From contig NZ_CADEFR010000002.1 of NCBI RefSeq assembly GCF_902826655.1, positions 124,001 to 188,000 on the forward strand: DNA of 64,000 nt, written 5' to 3'. This DNA is from an uncultured Methylibium sp. (GTDB lineage Bacteria > Pseudomonadota > Gammaproteobacteria > Burkholderiales > Burkholderiaceae_C). Within the stretch, counting starts at the first letter, position 1, and each line of letters opens with the position of its first letter. The notes under the pieces were generated by a model that was given only the letters and a program-made list of their open reading frames with translations, searched no databases and was not told the origin of the DNA. The position numbers and the translations under genes were made by a program. Positions 53,023 to 62,692 of this stretch are shown piece after piece.

Positions 53023-53653
53023 ATTCCCTCGCCTCGCCGCACGCGTGGCCGCGGCCGGGCTCTTGTTCGCTGCCGAGGCGGTGCGCGCGCAAGCCCCCGT
53101 CGGTCTACCTCCCTCCAAAGTGATGCCGCGGATCGATGCCCTGCCCGCACCGGCCACGCAGGTTCCGTTGGACCTGGAGGCGCTGGCGCGGGGATTCGCC
53201 AGCGCGACAGGCGCGCCCGCGCTGCCAGGCGCCGACGAGCCGCGTCTGATCGTTTTCATCAGCCTGTCCATGCCCGAAGCCACGTTGGCGCGCCTTGTAG
53301 ACCAGGCCGCGCGTGCTCGGGCGCAGTTGCTGCTGCGCGGACTGTCCGAAGGTTCGCTGCCACGCACCGCTGCGCGCATCCAGCAACTGATCGGCACACG
53401 TCCGGTGGCCGTGCAAATCGATCCGCGGGCCTTCGATCGCTATGCGATCCAGCGCGTGCCGTCGTTCGTGCTCACCCGAGGCGGCAAACCGAACACCGCC
53501 TGCAGCGGCGACCAATGTACGCGGTCCGACGAGCACGTCATGGCGACTGGCGACGTCAGCCTGGACTATGCGCTGGCCCACTTCCAGCGTTCGGCGCCGA
53601 CCTTCGCGAAGGACGCCGACCGTTTCCTGACCCGCCTCGGCCGCCGGGAGTGA
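53009..53653 (+). CDS. trbC: pilus assembly protein TrbC
   Basis: A 214-residue protein starting with GTG, preceded by AGAGGAA. Signal peptide VWATEFPRLAARVAAAGLLF. The mature part has LIVFISLSMPEATLARLVDQ and a DxxAFDRYAIQRVPSFVLT segment, the thioredoxin-like TrbC core. It ends 4 bp before traN. Confidence 0.82.
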   Translation: MWATEFPRLAARVAAAGLLFAAEAVRAQAPVGLPPSKVMPRIDALPAPATQVPLDLEALARGFASATGAPALPGADEPRLIVFISLSMPEATLARLVDQAARARAQLLLRGLSEGSLPRTAARIQQLIGTRPVAVQIDPRAFDRYAIQRVPSFVLTRGGKPNTACSGDQCTRSDEHVMATGDVSLDYALAHFQRSAPTFAKDADRFLTRLGRRE

Positions 53654-53657
53654 CGCC

Positions 53658-56051
53658 ATGCGCAAGCTGATCGCCTGCTTCACCGCGTTCTGCGTAGCTG
53701 TGACCCCGGTGACGGCGCCAGCCGGCCCGCACGAGGAAGGTGTCGCGGCAGGCCAGGCCGCCAACCCGGCCGCCCGAGCCACCGTCAACGCGCCCAGCGC
53801 CACCAGCGTCGTGCCGGGATACACCGCCACGCCGCCCGAGTCCGCGTACTACCGGCAGCCCAACCTGTCGTCGCAGGGAAGCGCGCGTCTGTCACTCTGC
53901 GCCACGTTGCCGAACGATCCGGTGTGCCACGCGCAGCGTGGCGCTATGGGGTCAGCGAACCTGCCACGGCCGGCCATCGGTCCCGGCGACCCCTCGGTGT
54001 CCGCGGCACATGGTATTGCCCGTGCGCCGTCCAGCGTGCTCGAGAACCTGGCGTCGTACTACAGCGGCTGCACGACCACGACAACATCCGTCCCCGCCGG
54101 CACGCAGACCCGCAGCTGCCTGCGCTACGAAGGCATCGGCAGCTACCGCTGCACACGCAGCCTCACGGTTGGCATTGAGCGCAGCACCAACTGCACGCCC
54201 GGTGACTGGTTCGCCCACGCCGGCGCGGGCCGCACCGGCGTGGACGTGCAATGCCTGCCCGATCGCCCGGAGACGGCGCAGCACTTCCGCGTCACGCAGG
54301 ACGCATCGCCGCTGGCTTTCTTCGACGTCGACATGACGACACCGGTGGTGTTCCCGCAGATGGTCGCGGTGCTGGGCACGAGCTACTCCTGGAGCACCGG
54401 CACGGAGATCCGCACCGGCGTCTGGGTTGCCGACAAGGCCTGCACCGGCGACGCCTGCGCACTGACGGCCATGATCGCCGCCGAGCGGGCCGATATCTGC
54501 ACCGGCGGCGGCGACTCTGGCTACAGCTGCACCAGCGTCGAGCCCTTCCTGAGGCGCTACGCGGCCTGCCCGGCTGGTACGCAAAGCGGCGACCTGGTCC
54601 AGGACACCATCTGCCAGGGCGACAACGGCTGCACGACGACGGCGCTCGACAGCACGCGCTGCTATGCGCCGGCCGGCGGCGCTACGGCGCTGACCGGCTA
54701 CGACGTGACGGGCAGCCTGCCCGGCTACTACTGGAACCTCGACAGCGAGCGCACGGTCGTCGGCTGGGACCCGAACCCGGCCTACGGTCCGATCCCGACG
54801 ATGCGGATGTCGTACACCCGACCCCGCACCACCCTCGCCGAAACTGACCGCTGGGACGACCAATGCCTCGCCGTCGCCGACGGCAGCCGCTGCACCGTGC
54901 AGACCGCGGCTGTGTGCGCCGACGGCCCGGCGACCAAGGTGATCGACGGGGCATCGGTGACCCGCGACTGCTGGCAGTACGAGAGCACGATGAACTGCAG
55001 CGGCACGGCGCCGGCCAGCCAGTGCGGACCGCTGGCCGCCGCCGGCTGCACGCCCTCGGGCTCGGTCTGCCGGCGCAGCAATTCCGTCACCAGCGCCTGC
55101 GAGGTGTACGAGGACAGCTACAGCTGCCCGGTGCCGGCGCAGACGGTAACAAGTGCCAGCAACTGCCCGTCGAACGTCTTCTGCCTGCAGGGCAACTGCT
55201 ACGACATCAGCCACGCGAACGACGCCGACTTCGCGCGCAGCATGTCGATGCTCGAGGCCGCGCGCGAAGCCGGCGTCTACCTCGACACCGACCGCATGCA
55301 GGTGTTCAAGGGCGAGGAGAACCGCTGCCGTGACCGGCTGCTGAACAACTGCTGCTACGCCGACAGCGCCGGCGCCGGCATGACCAACCAGAGCCTGTTC
55401 GGCGTGGGCTCGAGGCTGGTCTACGACGTGCTGATGAACGCGGAGAACAGGCAGTTCATCTACCAGGGCATGCAGGCCTTGCTGCTCGGGGGCGGTTTCA
55501 GCGGCACCTTCACCACCTACGGCGTCACCGTGGCGGTCAATGGCGCGGCGCTGCCCGCCGGCTCGGCGGTGCTCTACGCCGGCGACAGCTTGGTGGTCGC
55601 CTTCGATCCGTGGAGCCTTGCTATCGCGGTGGTCATCTACGTCGTGATGTCGGCGATGTCCTGCGACGAGGAGGAAGGCAAGCTGGCGATGAAGGAAGGC
55701 GCCGGGCTCTGCCACTCCGTCGGCACCTACTGCTCGTCCTGCATCCGCGTCCTCGGCTCCTGCGTCTCGTGCATCACGCACACCACGCGCAAGTGCTGCT
55801 TCAACAGCATGCTGGCCCGCATCGTCAACGAGCAGGGACGAACGCAGGTCGGCAAGGGCTGGGGCAGCGCGCGGAACCCGGACTGCTCGGGCTTCACGAT
55901 CGCGCAGTTGCAGTCCCTGGACTTCGCGGCGATGGACCTGAGCGAGTTCTACGCCTCGCTGGTGCCAACCCTGCCCAACGTGGCCACGCTGCAGGGCCAG
56001 AGCAGCGGGCGCATCCCGACCTGCTACTACGGCCAGGGGAGGTGCCAATGA
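53658..56051 (+). CDS. traN: mating-pair stabilisation protein TraN
   Basis: A 797-residue exported protein (signal MRKLIACFTAFCVAVTP). It is very rich in Cys, with over 50 spread over the length, and has FCLQGNCYDISHANDADFAR and LLNNCCYADSAGAG, both conserved in TraN. It sits in the outer membrane and contacts the recipient. The last part has RKCCFNSMLARIVNEQGR. Overlaps the next gene by ATGA. Confidence 0.9.
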   Translation: MRKLIACFTAFCVAVTPVTAPAGPHEEGVAAGQAANPAARATVNAPSATSVVPGYTATPPESAYYRQPNLSSQGSARLSLCATLPNDPVCHAQRGAMGSANLPRPAIGPGDPSVSAAHGIARAPSSVLENLASYYSGCTTTTTSVPAGTQTRSCLRYEGIGSYRCTRSLTVGIERSTNCTPGDWFAHAGAGRTGVDVQCLPDRPETAQHFRVTQDASPLAFFDVDMTTPVVFPQMVAVLGTSYSWSTGTEIRTGVWVADKACTGDACALTAMIAAERADICTGGGDSGYSCTSVEPFLRRYAACPAGTQSGDLVQDTICQGDNGCTTTALDSTRCYAPAGGATALTGYDVTGSLPGYYWNLDSERTVVGWDPNPAYGPIPTMRMSYTRPRTTLAETDRWDDQCLAVADGSRCTVQTAAVCADGPATKVIDGASVTRDCWQYESTMNCSGTAPASQCGPLAAAGCTPSGSVCRRSNSVTSACEVYEDSYSCPVPAQTVTSASNCPSNVFCLQGNCYDISHANDADFARSMSMLEAAREAGVYLDTDRMQVFKGEENRCRDRLLNNCCYADSAGAGMTNQSLFGVGSRLVYDVLMNAENRQFIYQGMQALLLGGGFSGTFTTYGVTVAVNGAALPAGSAVLYAGDSLVVAFDPWSLAIAVVIYVVMSAMSCDEEEGKLAMKEGAGLCHSVGTYCSSCIRVLGSCVSCITHTTRKCCFNSMLARIVNEQGRTQVGKGWGSARNPDCSGFTIAQLQSLDFAAMDLSEFYASLVPTLPNVATLQGQSSGRIPTCYYGQGRCQ

Positions 56052-56434
56052 GCCGCCAGCACGTCCGTCGGGCATTGCCGCTGGGGCTTGCCATGGCCGT
56101 CTTCTCGTCCGTGGCCACGGCCCAGGAACGCCTCGCGGTACCCGACGCGCGCCCGCTGCTGCTGGCGGCCATCGACGCGGCGGATGGGCGTGCACACGGC
56201 GTGCTGTCGGGACCGATGGCGGATGCCATCACGGCGCGCTTCAAGGCCACCTCGCCGGTCTACATCGACGTCAGCACGGAGCGCCGCTATGCGCAGCCGG
56301 GCTGCCGGCGCCTGAAGGTGAGCTTCTGGCAGGACGGCGTGCAGCTTCCCGGAGGGCCGGGTCCTCGCCGGCGGACCATCGACTTCGGCATCAACTACTG
56401 CCGCGACGGCCTGCCGCCGCGCTCGCTGTCCTGA
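56048..56434 (+). CDS. small periplasmic protein of the transfer operon
   Basis: A 128-residue exported protein (signal VFSSVATAQ). Two Cys (QPGCRRLKV and INYCRDG) may pair. No known family recalled. Location between traN and traF and the ATGA coupling support a role in mating. Confidence 0.6.
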   Translation: MSRQHVRRALPLGLAMAVFSSVATAQERLAVPDARPLLLAAIDAADGRAHGVLSGPMADAITARFKATSPVYIDVSTERRYAQPGCRRLKVSFWQDGVQLPGGPGPRRRTIDFGINYCRDGLPPRSLS

Positions 56435-56442
56435 GGTGCGCG

Positions 56443-57300
56443 ATGCATGGCACCCACCGCCTGATGTTGCTCGTGCTTGCCGGCGCATGTGCTTCATCGG
56501 CAGCAAGCGGGGCCGAGAACGATTCACCCCGCTTCTGGGGTGACACTTGGCGCGGGTGGCACTTCTACGAAGAACCGGTGCCCGAAGCCGAGCCACCTCG
56601 ATCCGTTCCGCCAAAGCCCTCGACTCCACCTGTCACGGCGCGCGGTCCACTCCGACACACCCGGCCGCCCGAACTCGTGGAACTCGAACGCCTGCGCCAG
56701 CGGGTCGAGGATCTTCGCGGCATCGCGGTCATGCGGCCCACCGAGGCCAACGTGCGGCGCTACATGGAGCTGGAGGCCAAGGTCGTCGCCCAGGCCTCGA
56801 CCTTCGCCGACGTGGCGCAACGGGTCGCCTGGACCACGCCCGAGCTCGATCCTTCGCTGCAGGGCCGCCCGGTCAACGCCAAGGCGCTGGAAGTCTTCGA
56901 AGCCCGGCAACTGGGCGAACGCTCGCGCTCGATCGCCGAGCTGGGTCGCGACCATGTGCTGCTGTTCTTCTTCCGCGGCGACTGCCCCTACTGCCATGCT
57001 TTCGCGCCGACGCTCGAAGCATTTCAGGGGCGCCACGGCATCCGCGTCGAAGCCGTCAGCCTGGACGGCGGCACGCTGCCGGCTTTCGCGTCAGCGCGCC
57101 GCGACAACGGTGCGGCCACCGCGCTTCGCGTGACCCAGGTGCCCGCCGTCTACCTGGCGCAGCCCTTCACCGGCCGCATCGTGCCGATCGGCTTCGGTGT
57201 GCTGTCCGAGTCGCAACTGCTCGAGCGCATCTCGGCCGCCGCGGCACCCGGCTTCGAGGCCATGGTGCCCAGTGCCGTGCGTCAGCTCGGGATGCCCTGA
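56443..57300 (+). CDS. traF: conjugation protein TraF (thioredoxin-like)
   Basis: A 285-residue exported protein. The mature N-terminus FWGDTWRGWHFYEEP is typical of TraF. The thioredoxin domain has CPYC (FFFRGDCPYCHAFAPTLE) and cis-Pro loop VTQVPAVYL. TraF of F has lost these Cys, but P- and R-type relatives keep them; so this one could be catalytically active. Confidence 0.88.
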   Translation: MHGTHRLMLLVLAGACASSAASGAENDSPRFWGDTWRGWHFYEEPVPEAEPPRSVPPKPSTPPVTARGPLRHTRPPELVELERLRQRVEDLRGIAVMRPTEANVRRYMELEAKVVAQASTFADVAQRVAWTTPELDPSLQGRPVNAKALEVFEARQLGERSRSIAELGRDHVLLFFFRGDCPYCHAFAPTLEAFQGRHGIRVEAVSLDGGTLPAFASARRDNGAATALRVTQVPAVYLAQPFTGRIVPIGFGVLSESQLLERISAAAAPGFEAMVPSAVRQLGMP

Positions 57301-57322
57301 CTCCTTTCGCTGGAGGATCGTC

Positions 57323-58762
57323 ATGCCCACCCGCTTCACCCAACGCACCTGTGCCACCCTCGTCGCCATGGCCATCGCGTGGCACGCGGGTTCCGCACGA
57401 GCCGGCGACCTCAACGCCGAGGTGAACACGATGTTCAACAACCTGGGCACGATCGGGAACTACACCGCGCCGGGCGCATTTCGCGGGCAGACCTTCAACA
57501 CCTATACCGGCGGCAGCCTGTTCATGCGCTCGCCGAACAAGGTCTACCAGCTCGCCGCGATCCAGTTCCCCAGCGCCAAGGCCGGCTGCGGCGGCATCGA
57601 CGTCTTCGGCGGCTCGTTCTCGCACATCTCGGCCGAGGAGTTCAAGAACATGCTGCGCAACATCACGGCCGCGCTGCCCGGCATCGCCTTCCAGCTCGCG
57701 CTGGAGTCGGTCTCGCCGCTGCTGGGCGGCCTGACCAAGTGGGCGAAGGGCCTGGAGACCTGGATCAACAACGCGCGCATCAACTCCTGCGAAACCGCCA
57801 AGGCCATCGTCAGCACGGCGGCCGAGGCCACGGGCTACAGCTCGCAGGAGGCCTGTGCCGACCTGGCGATCGAGATGGGGCTAGAGAGTGACCGCGACGC
57901 GGCCCGGCGCCGATGCGCCAGCGACCGGCCGGGCATCCTGGCCTCGGCGCGCAGTTCCGCCGATCCCAATGTGCGCAACAAGGCGCCGTTCGTCGGCAAC
58001 CTCACCTGGAAGGCTCTGCAGCGCACCGGCACGGCGCTGGACGACGCCGAGCGCGAACTCATCATGAGCATCGTCGGCACGGTCATCTTCCATCCGGAGA
58101 GCGCGAACCGCGACCCGGAGCCCGTGCCGCCGACGATCACCTCCATCAGCCAGCTGCTTTACGGCCAGGCGGCCGGGACCGGCACGAACGTCACCCAGCA
58201 CCTGCTGCGCTGCAACGACTACACGAACTGCGATGTCGTCACGCTGAACACGGGCTACACGCACACGCCCTTCACGGCCCGCGTCGAGACCATGATGCGG
58301 TCGATCGCCGACAAGATCGCGACGCGCACCGCGATCCCGAACAACTCGGCCGAGGTCGGCTTCGTCAACCAGACCACCGAGCCGGTGTACCGCATGTTGT
58401 CGATCGGCGCGACCATCCCTGGCTCGGGCTTGGCCGACAGCCTGATCGGCCAGTACCGCGACGTGATCGCGGCCGACTATGCCTACGTCTTCCTCGAACG
58501 GAACCTGCGGCTGGGCATGGCCGCGCTCGACAAGGGCTACACGCTGCAGCAGAGCCAGCGCGAACTCGCCAACCAGGTGCGCCAGCGTGCCCAGGCCATG
58601 CTGCTGCAGTTGTCGCAGGAGAAGAACCTGCTGTACCAGAAGGTCGGCTCCTTCCGCGCCGTCTCCAGCCACCTGGAGCAACTCGAGCGGCAACTGCGCT
58701 CCAGCATGCCGCAGCACGTGATGGACATGCTGGGGCAGCGCGCGGCCTACGTGGCCCGGTAG
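57323..58762 (+). CDS. traH: pilus assembly protein TraH
   Basis: A 479-residue exported protein. The mature start has DLNAEVNTMFNNLGTIGNYT, and then the TraH words GGSLFMRSPNKVYQLAAIQF and GCGGIDVFGGSFSHIS. The C-terminus is helical (coiled-coil). GGAGGATCGTC lies before the ATG. Confidence 0.92.
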   Translation: MPTRFTQRTCATLVAMAIAWHAGSARAGDLNAEVNTMFNNLGTIGNYTAPGAFRGQTFNTYTGGSLFMRSPNKVYQLAAIQFPSAKAGCGGIDVFGGSFSHISAEEFKNMLRNITAALPGIAFQLALESVSPLLGGLTKWAKGLETWINNARINSCETAKAIVSTAAEATGYSSQEACADLAIEMGLESDRDAARRRCASDRPGILASARSSADPNVRNKAPFVGNLTWKALQRTGTALDDAERELIMSIVGTVIFHPESANRDPEPVPPTITSISQLLYGQAAGTGTNVTQHLLRCNDYTNCDVVTLNTGYTHTPFTARVETMMRSIADKIATRTAIPNNSAEVGFVNQTTEPVYRMLSIGATIPGSGLADSLIGQYRDVIAADYAYVFLERNLRLGMAALDKGYTLQQSQRELANQVRQRAQAMLLQLSQEKNLLYQKVGSFRAVSSHLEQLERQLRSSMPQHVMDMLGQRAAYVAR

Positions 58763-58786
58763 CCGCTCCGATGCCTCGAGGCGGCC

Positions 58787-61561
58787 ATGTGGGAGATCTT
58801 CGCCTACCAGAACGCGGACAGCCTGTTCGGCATCTTCAATGCCGCGGCCGCCATCCATGCGTCGAGCGACTACGCGGCCGCTGTCGCGGCGGTCGCCTTC
58901 TGCGGGTTCATCGCAGCCCTGCTCGCCTACGCCTTCGCCCCCGACAAGCTGCAGGGCTGGAAGTGGCTGGCCACCGTGCTGCTGGTGTTCTCGGTGCTGA
59001 TCGTGCCCCGCGTGACGGTGGGCATCGTGGACAAGACCGGCGGCTCGGCGGTGAAGGTGGTCGCCAACGTCCCGTTCGGCGTGGCGATGCTCGGCAGCAT
59101 CACCAGCACCATCGGCCACACACTGACTGGCCTCTTCGAGACCGCGTTTCAGGTCATCCCCGGCGCGGGCGCAATGCCCGCGGAGCTGAGCTACGAACGC
59201 AACGGCCTGATGTTCGGCAACCGCCTGATCCGCGAGACCGGCAACGTCGTTTTCCAGGACCCTACCTTCCGCACCGACCTGATCAACTTCATCCACAACT
59301 GCACCATGTACGACCTGATCGACGGCACCGTCGATCCGGCAGCGTTCTCCACGTCCGACGACGTGTGGGCGCTGATGGCCACGCCGAACCCGGCCCGCTT
59401 CAGCACGGTGACCGGTGCCGGCGGGGCGGTCACCGTCGACACTTGCCCCAACGTCTACGGCAACCTGAACGGCCGCCTGCCGGCGCAGGTGACGCGCATC
59501 GAGGGCCGGCTGGCTTTCCAGCTCAACCCCACGCTGCCCAGCGCGGCGGCGACTGCGGCGATCGCCGGCCAGATCCAGCAGGCCTACATCCGCAACAGCA
59601 TCGCGACGGCGGCCGCGACGGCAACGGACCTGATCCGGCAGAACGCCGTGCTCAATGCCATCAGCGACACCAGCAACATCATCGGCCAGAAGGTGAACGA
59701 CCCGGCGGCGATGGTGCTCGCGGTCGGCCGGGCGCAGGCGGTGGCGCAGCAGAACGCGACCTGGATGAACTACGGCAAGGTCGCCGAACAGTCGCTGCCG
59801 GTGTTCCGCAATGTCATCGAGGCCCTCACCTACGCCCTGTTCCCGCTCTTCGTGCTGTTGCTCCTACTGACCAGCGGACGCGAGTCGATGATTGCCTTCA
59901 AGGGCTATGCGGCGATCCTGATCTGGATCCAGCTTTGGCCGCCGCTGTACGCGGTGCTCAACTACATGGCTTCGGTGTATGCCGCCTACGACCTGGCCGC
60001 CGCGTCGGACCTGGGCACCGGCACCAAGGCCCTCGCGCTGCAGACTGCATCGATGATCTACTCGCGGGCGATCTCCGGCGAAGCGGTTGTCGGCTACCTG
60101 GCCATCAGCATCCCCTTCATCGCCTGGGCCGCGCTCAAGCGCATGGAGAACTTCGGCACCGCGCTCGTCGGCGGCTTGTCCGGGCTGCAGGGCATGCTGG
60201 CCGGCAGCACCGCAGGAGCCGCCGTCGGCAACGTGGCTATGGGCAACGTCGCGATGGATCAGCTGCAGTTGGCGCCGAACCGCACGTCGGCGTTCATGAG
60301 TTCGTGGCAGAGCGATCTCAGCGGCAACACCTTCACGTCGAGCGCACTCACCGGACGCACGGCTGCGAACCTGCTGCGCAACCAGGGCTTCGCCTCGCGC
60401 GTGGTGTCGATGCGGGTCAGCGAACAGGACGTCACCGAGGCGAGCCGTCAGGCCGACACCGCGCGCGGCGAGATGGTGTCCGCGAGCAACGAGCGATCCG
60501 CCGTCTTGACCGAGGCTTTCACCAAGGGGCTGGCCAAGCTCAAGTCCTCGCGCAGTTCCTCGGGCACCTCGACGAGCAGCTTCGAGCAACTGGGTGAGAC
60601 GCTGACGCGGCTGGACCAGATCACGAAGAGCGTCGCGGACAACACCGGGCTCACGCAGTCGCAGGTAGCCCGCATAGCGTTCGGTGCCTCCGGCCGCCTC
60701 GGCTTCAACGCGGGCGTAGCAGGAGCGCAGGTCGATGCCAGCGGGGACAAGGCCTACATGAGCGGCCTCTCCGCGGAGCAAAGGAAGGTGCTCGGATCCA
60801 TGACAAGCGATCAGATCGCCGAGTTCAAGCAGTTCGGAGACCGCGTCTCGCGTGACGCCACCTTGGTCAGCGCGATATCCGACGATGCGCGCCAGGCGCG
60901 GGAATTGGGGAGCCGCCTGGCGACTACCGCGTCGCGAGCCCAGCAGGCTCAGGCCTCATACGGCGAGCGCAGCGCATTGGCTGAGCGCGTCTCAGAGGCC
61001 CGCGAGCGTGGCGAGTCCATCGCTATCGACATCGCCCAGGATCCCTACAACCTCGCGATGTTCCTGCGCTACGCCGAGCGCTACGGCGGTGACAGCGCGG
61101 CGGCTGCCACATTGCTCGACGCGGAGTTGGCGCGGCAGGGGCTTCGTCCGTCACGCAGTTTCTCCGACGGAGCCGCGCTGCCCACGTCCTTCGAGGACCT
61201 GCGCAATCGGTGGGCCGCGTCGGCGTCCGACCCCGCCTTGAATCCCGACTTGGTCGCGCGCAACGCCCAGAACCGCGGCGCCGTTGCGCGCGCACTCGGA
61301 AGCGAACCGCCGCCCGCCTCCGAGCAGCCGCGACCCGGCATCAGGCCAGAGGTCGCCCTCAGTGGAGCAGCCATCCGCGAACAGGCGGACCGGTCACGTC
61401 GCGGATTCGACGCCGAGGCGGAAGTCAGCAGGTCCGCCGACGGGACCGTTTCCACCAAGAAGTCGCTGCTTCTGCAGTCCGGGCGGCAGGTTGCGGCCGA
61501 TGCCGGCGCCACTCTGGACGAGGCCAAAGAGACGGTGAAAGGAGTGCTCAAGAAGAAGTAG
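58787..61561 (+). CDS. traG: mating/entry protein TraG
   Basis: A 924-residue protein. N-terminal region has several membrane helices (ending with ALTYALFPLFVLLLLLTSGR) as in F TraG. The C-terminal half is soluble, polar and helical (from about residue 490). It serves pilus assembly, pair stabilisation and, in SXT/R391, entry exclusion specificity. No eex gene was recognised downstream. Confidence 0.88.
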   Translation: MWEIFAYQNADSLFGIFNAAAAIHASSDYAAAVAAVAFCGFIAALLAYAFAPDKLQGWKWLATVLLVFSVLIVPRVTVGIVDKTGGSAVKVVANVPFGVAMLGSITSTIGHTLTGLFETAFQVIPGAGAMPAELSYERNGLMFGNRLIRETGNVVFQDPTFRTDLINFIHNCTMYDLIDGTVDPAAFSTSDDVWALMATPNPARFSTVTGAGGAVTVDTCPNVYGNLNGRLPAQVTRIEGRLAFQLNPTLPSAAATAAIAGQIQQAYIRNSIATAAATATDLIRQNAVLNAISDTSNIIGQKVNDPAAMVLAVGRAQAVAQQNATWMNYGKVAEQSLPVFRNVIEALTYALFPLFVLLLLLTSGRESMIAFKGYAAILIWIQLWPPLYAVLNYMASVYAAYDLAAASDLGTGTKALALQTASMIYSRAISGEAVVGYLAISIPFIAWAALKRMENFGTALVGGLSGLQGMLAGSTAGAAVGNVAMGNVAMDQLQLAPNRTSAFMSSWQSDLSGNTFTSSALTGRTAANLLRNQGFASRVVSMRVSEQDVTEASRQADTARGEMVSASNERSAVLTEAFTKGLAKLKSSRSSSGTSTSSFEQLGETLTRLDQITKSVADNTGLTQSQVARIAFGASGRLGFNAGVAGAQVDASGDKAYMSGLSAEQRKVLGSMTSDQIAEFKQFGDRVSRDATLVSAISDDARQARELGSRLATTASRAQQAQASYGERSALAERVSEARERGESIAIDIAQDPYNLAMFLRYAERYGGDSAAAATLLDAELARQGLRPSRSFSDGAALPTSFEDLRNRWAASASDPALNPDLVARNAQNRGAVARALGSEPPPASEQPRPGIRPEVALSGAAIREQADRSRRGFDAEAEVSRSADGTVSTKKSLLLQSGRQVAADAGATLDEAKETVKGVLKKK

Positions 61562-61613
61562 CAAACGGCAGGGGATGACGAACGACTTGCGCCGGACCTG
61601 GGCTCTCGTTGGC

Positions 61614-61934
61614 CTAAACGGGCGGACGGCCTTTGTCGCGCCAGAAGTTCGCTGCCATGTCTGCCGTCGTCGTGCCCATGCCTGGGATCTCTCGGCGCTC
61701 CGGAGGCCGTTGCCCAAGCTTGACCGCGGCACCACCCACCGCAGCACCGACAAGCGCACCAAGCCCCGCCATCACCACGCGAAGACCCCAGTCCCCGTTG
61801 ATCGCAGCGACAACGCCAACCAGGGCGCCAACCCCGACGAGAGTGAGAAAGATTGCCTTCCGCAGCATCACATGCCTCTGGTTCGCAAGGTAGCGCCGAT
61901 GGGCCGCCGTTGCAATGCTCTCGGGCGAACGCAT
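61614..61934 (-). CDS. small two-helix membrane protein
   Basis: A 106-residue protein with two close hydrophobic helices (FLTLVGVGALVGVVAAI and VVMAGLGALVGAAVGGAAV) and a polar C-terminus. In-frame starts at 61991 and 62003 are possible. It follows traG on the other strand, the place where eex lies in SXT/R391, but that equivalence is not supported by sequence. Confidence 0.45.
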   Translation of the reverse strand: MRSPESIATAAHRRYLANQRHVMLRKAIFLTLVGVGALVGVVAAINGDWGLRVVMAGLGALVGAAVGGAAVKLGQRPPERREIPGMGTTTADMAANFWRDKGRPPV

Positions 61935-62047
61935 ACCCGCGCGCCGAGATTCGCCACTGCACCGCACGATCCCATAGGTTGTCAAAGTTGACATACGAGA
62001 CAAACGAGACTACCCTGCCGTACCTCACCTCGCACGCGGAGTTCGCC

Positions 62048-62692
62048 ATGCGCAAGGCACAGGGTGCGGTGGCTGTGGACAAGCCACTCGTCACCGCGAC
62101 GGAAGTTCGCCGCTTCGACAAGGCGGTCACCGTTCGCGACCGTGGCGCATTCTTGTTCGAGCTTGACCGCCTTGTTCGAGAAAAGCTGGCGGCTGCCACG
62201 AACACCACCATCGATAAGTCACCTCTGACAGAAACACTGGGCCGGAAGGCCGCGTCGCTGCGCGCGGCCACGTCCTGGGCGCCGACGGCCGCCGACGTCC
62301 AGCGTGGCCGCGCTGAACTGCTGCGCGAGTTCGAGCGACCGCACAACCTGCCACTGGCCGACTTCGTGCGCCTGGCCCACAAGTCCCGCCAGCAGATCTA
62401 CAAAGACATCGCCGCCCGCAGATTGCTTGCGCTGGACGTCGGCCGTCGCGGCCAGCGCATCCCAGACTGGCAGTTGGAGGCACCGGGGCTGCAGCTGACG
62501 CGCATCGTTCTCCAGGCCGCGGAAGATGTCGATGCCTGGACGGTGTACCGCTCCTTGGTGGAGCCCTCCGAAGCCCTTGGCAGCCAATCTCCGGTGGCGA
62601 GCGTCAACCGAGGCAATGTCGACGCGACGGTGCGCGTGGTGCTTGCTTCGCTCGGCGTGCAGCGGGCGGAGCGTGCCGGTGCCGACGCCTGA
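62048..62692 (+). CDS. antitoxin-like partner of the RES protein
   Basis: A 214-residue protein starting MRKAQGAVAVDKPLVTATEV. A helix-turn-helix appears around LADFVRLAHKSRQQIYKDIA, and a C-terminal block has QAAEDVDAWTVYRSLVEPSE, like the MbcA/ParS (DUF2384)-type end. The RES toxin gene overlaps its 3' end by 14 bp. In such pairs the antitoxin binds the toxin and represses the operon. Confidence 0.6.
   Translation: MRKAQGAVAVDKPLVTATEVRRFDKAVTVRDRGAFLFELDRLVREKLAAATNTTIDKSPLTETLGRKAASLRAATSWAPTAADVQRGRAELLREFERPHNLPLADFVRLAHKSRQQIYKDIAARRLLALDVGRRGQRIPDWQLEAPGLQLTRIVLQAAEDVDAWTVYRSLVEPSEALGSQSPVASVNRGNVDATVRVVLASLGVQRAERAGADA

Noticed and set aside
57913-60597. 894-codon frame overlapping traH and traG
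   Set aside because: It is an out-of-frame reading across two genes that each have well-known family signatures.
61614-61934. Entry-exclusion gene eex
   Set aside because: Position after traG fits, but strand is opposite and no sequence resemblance could be established.
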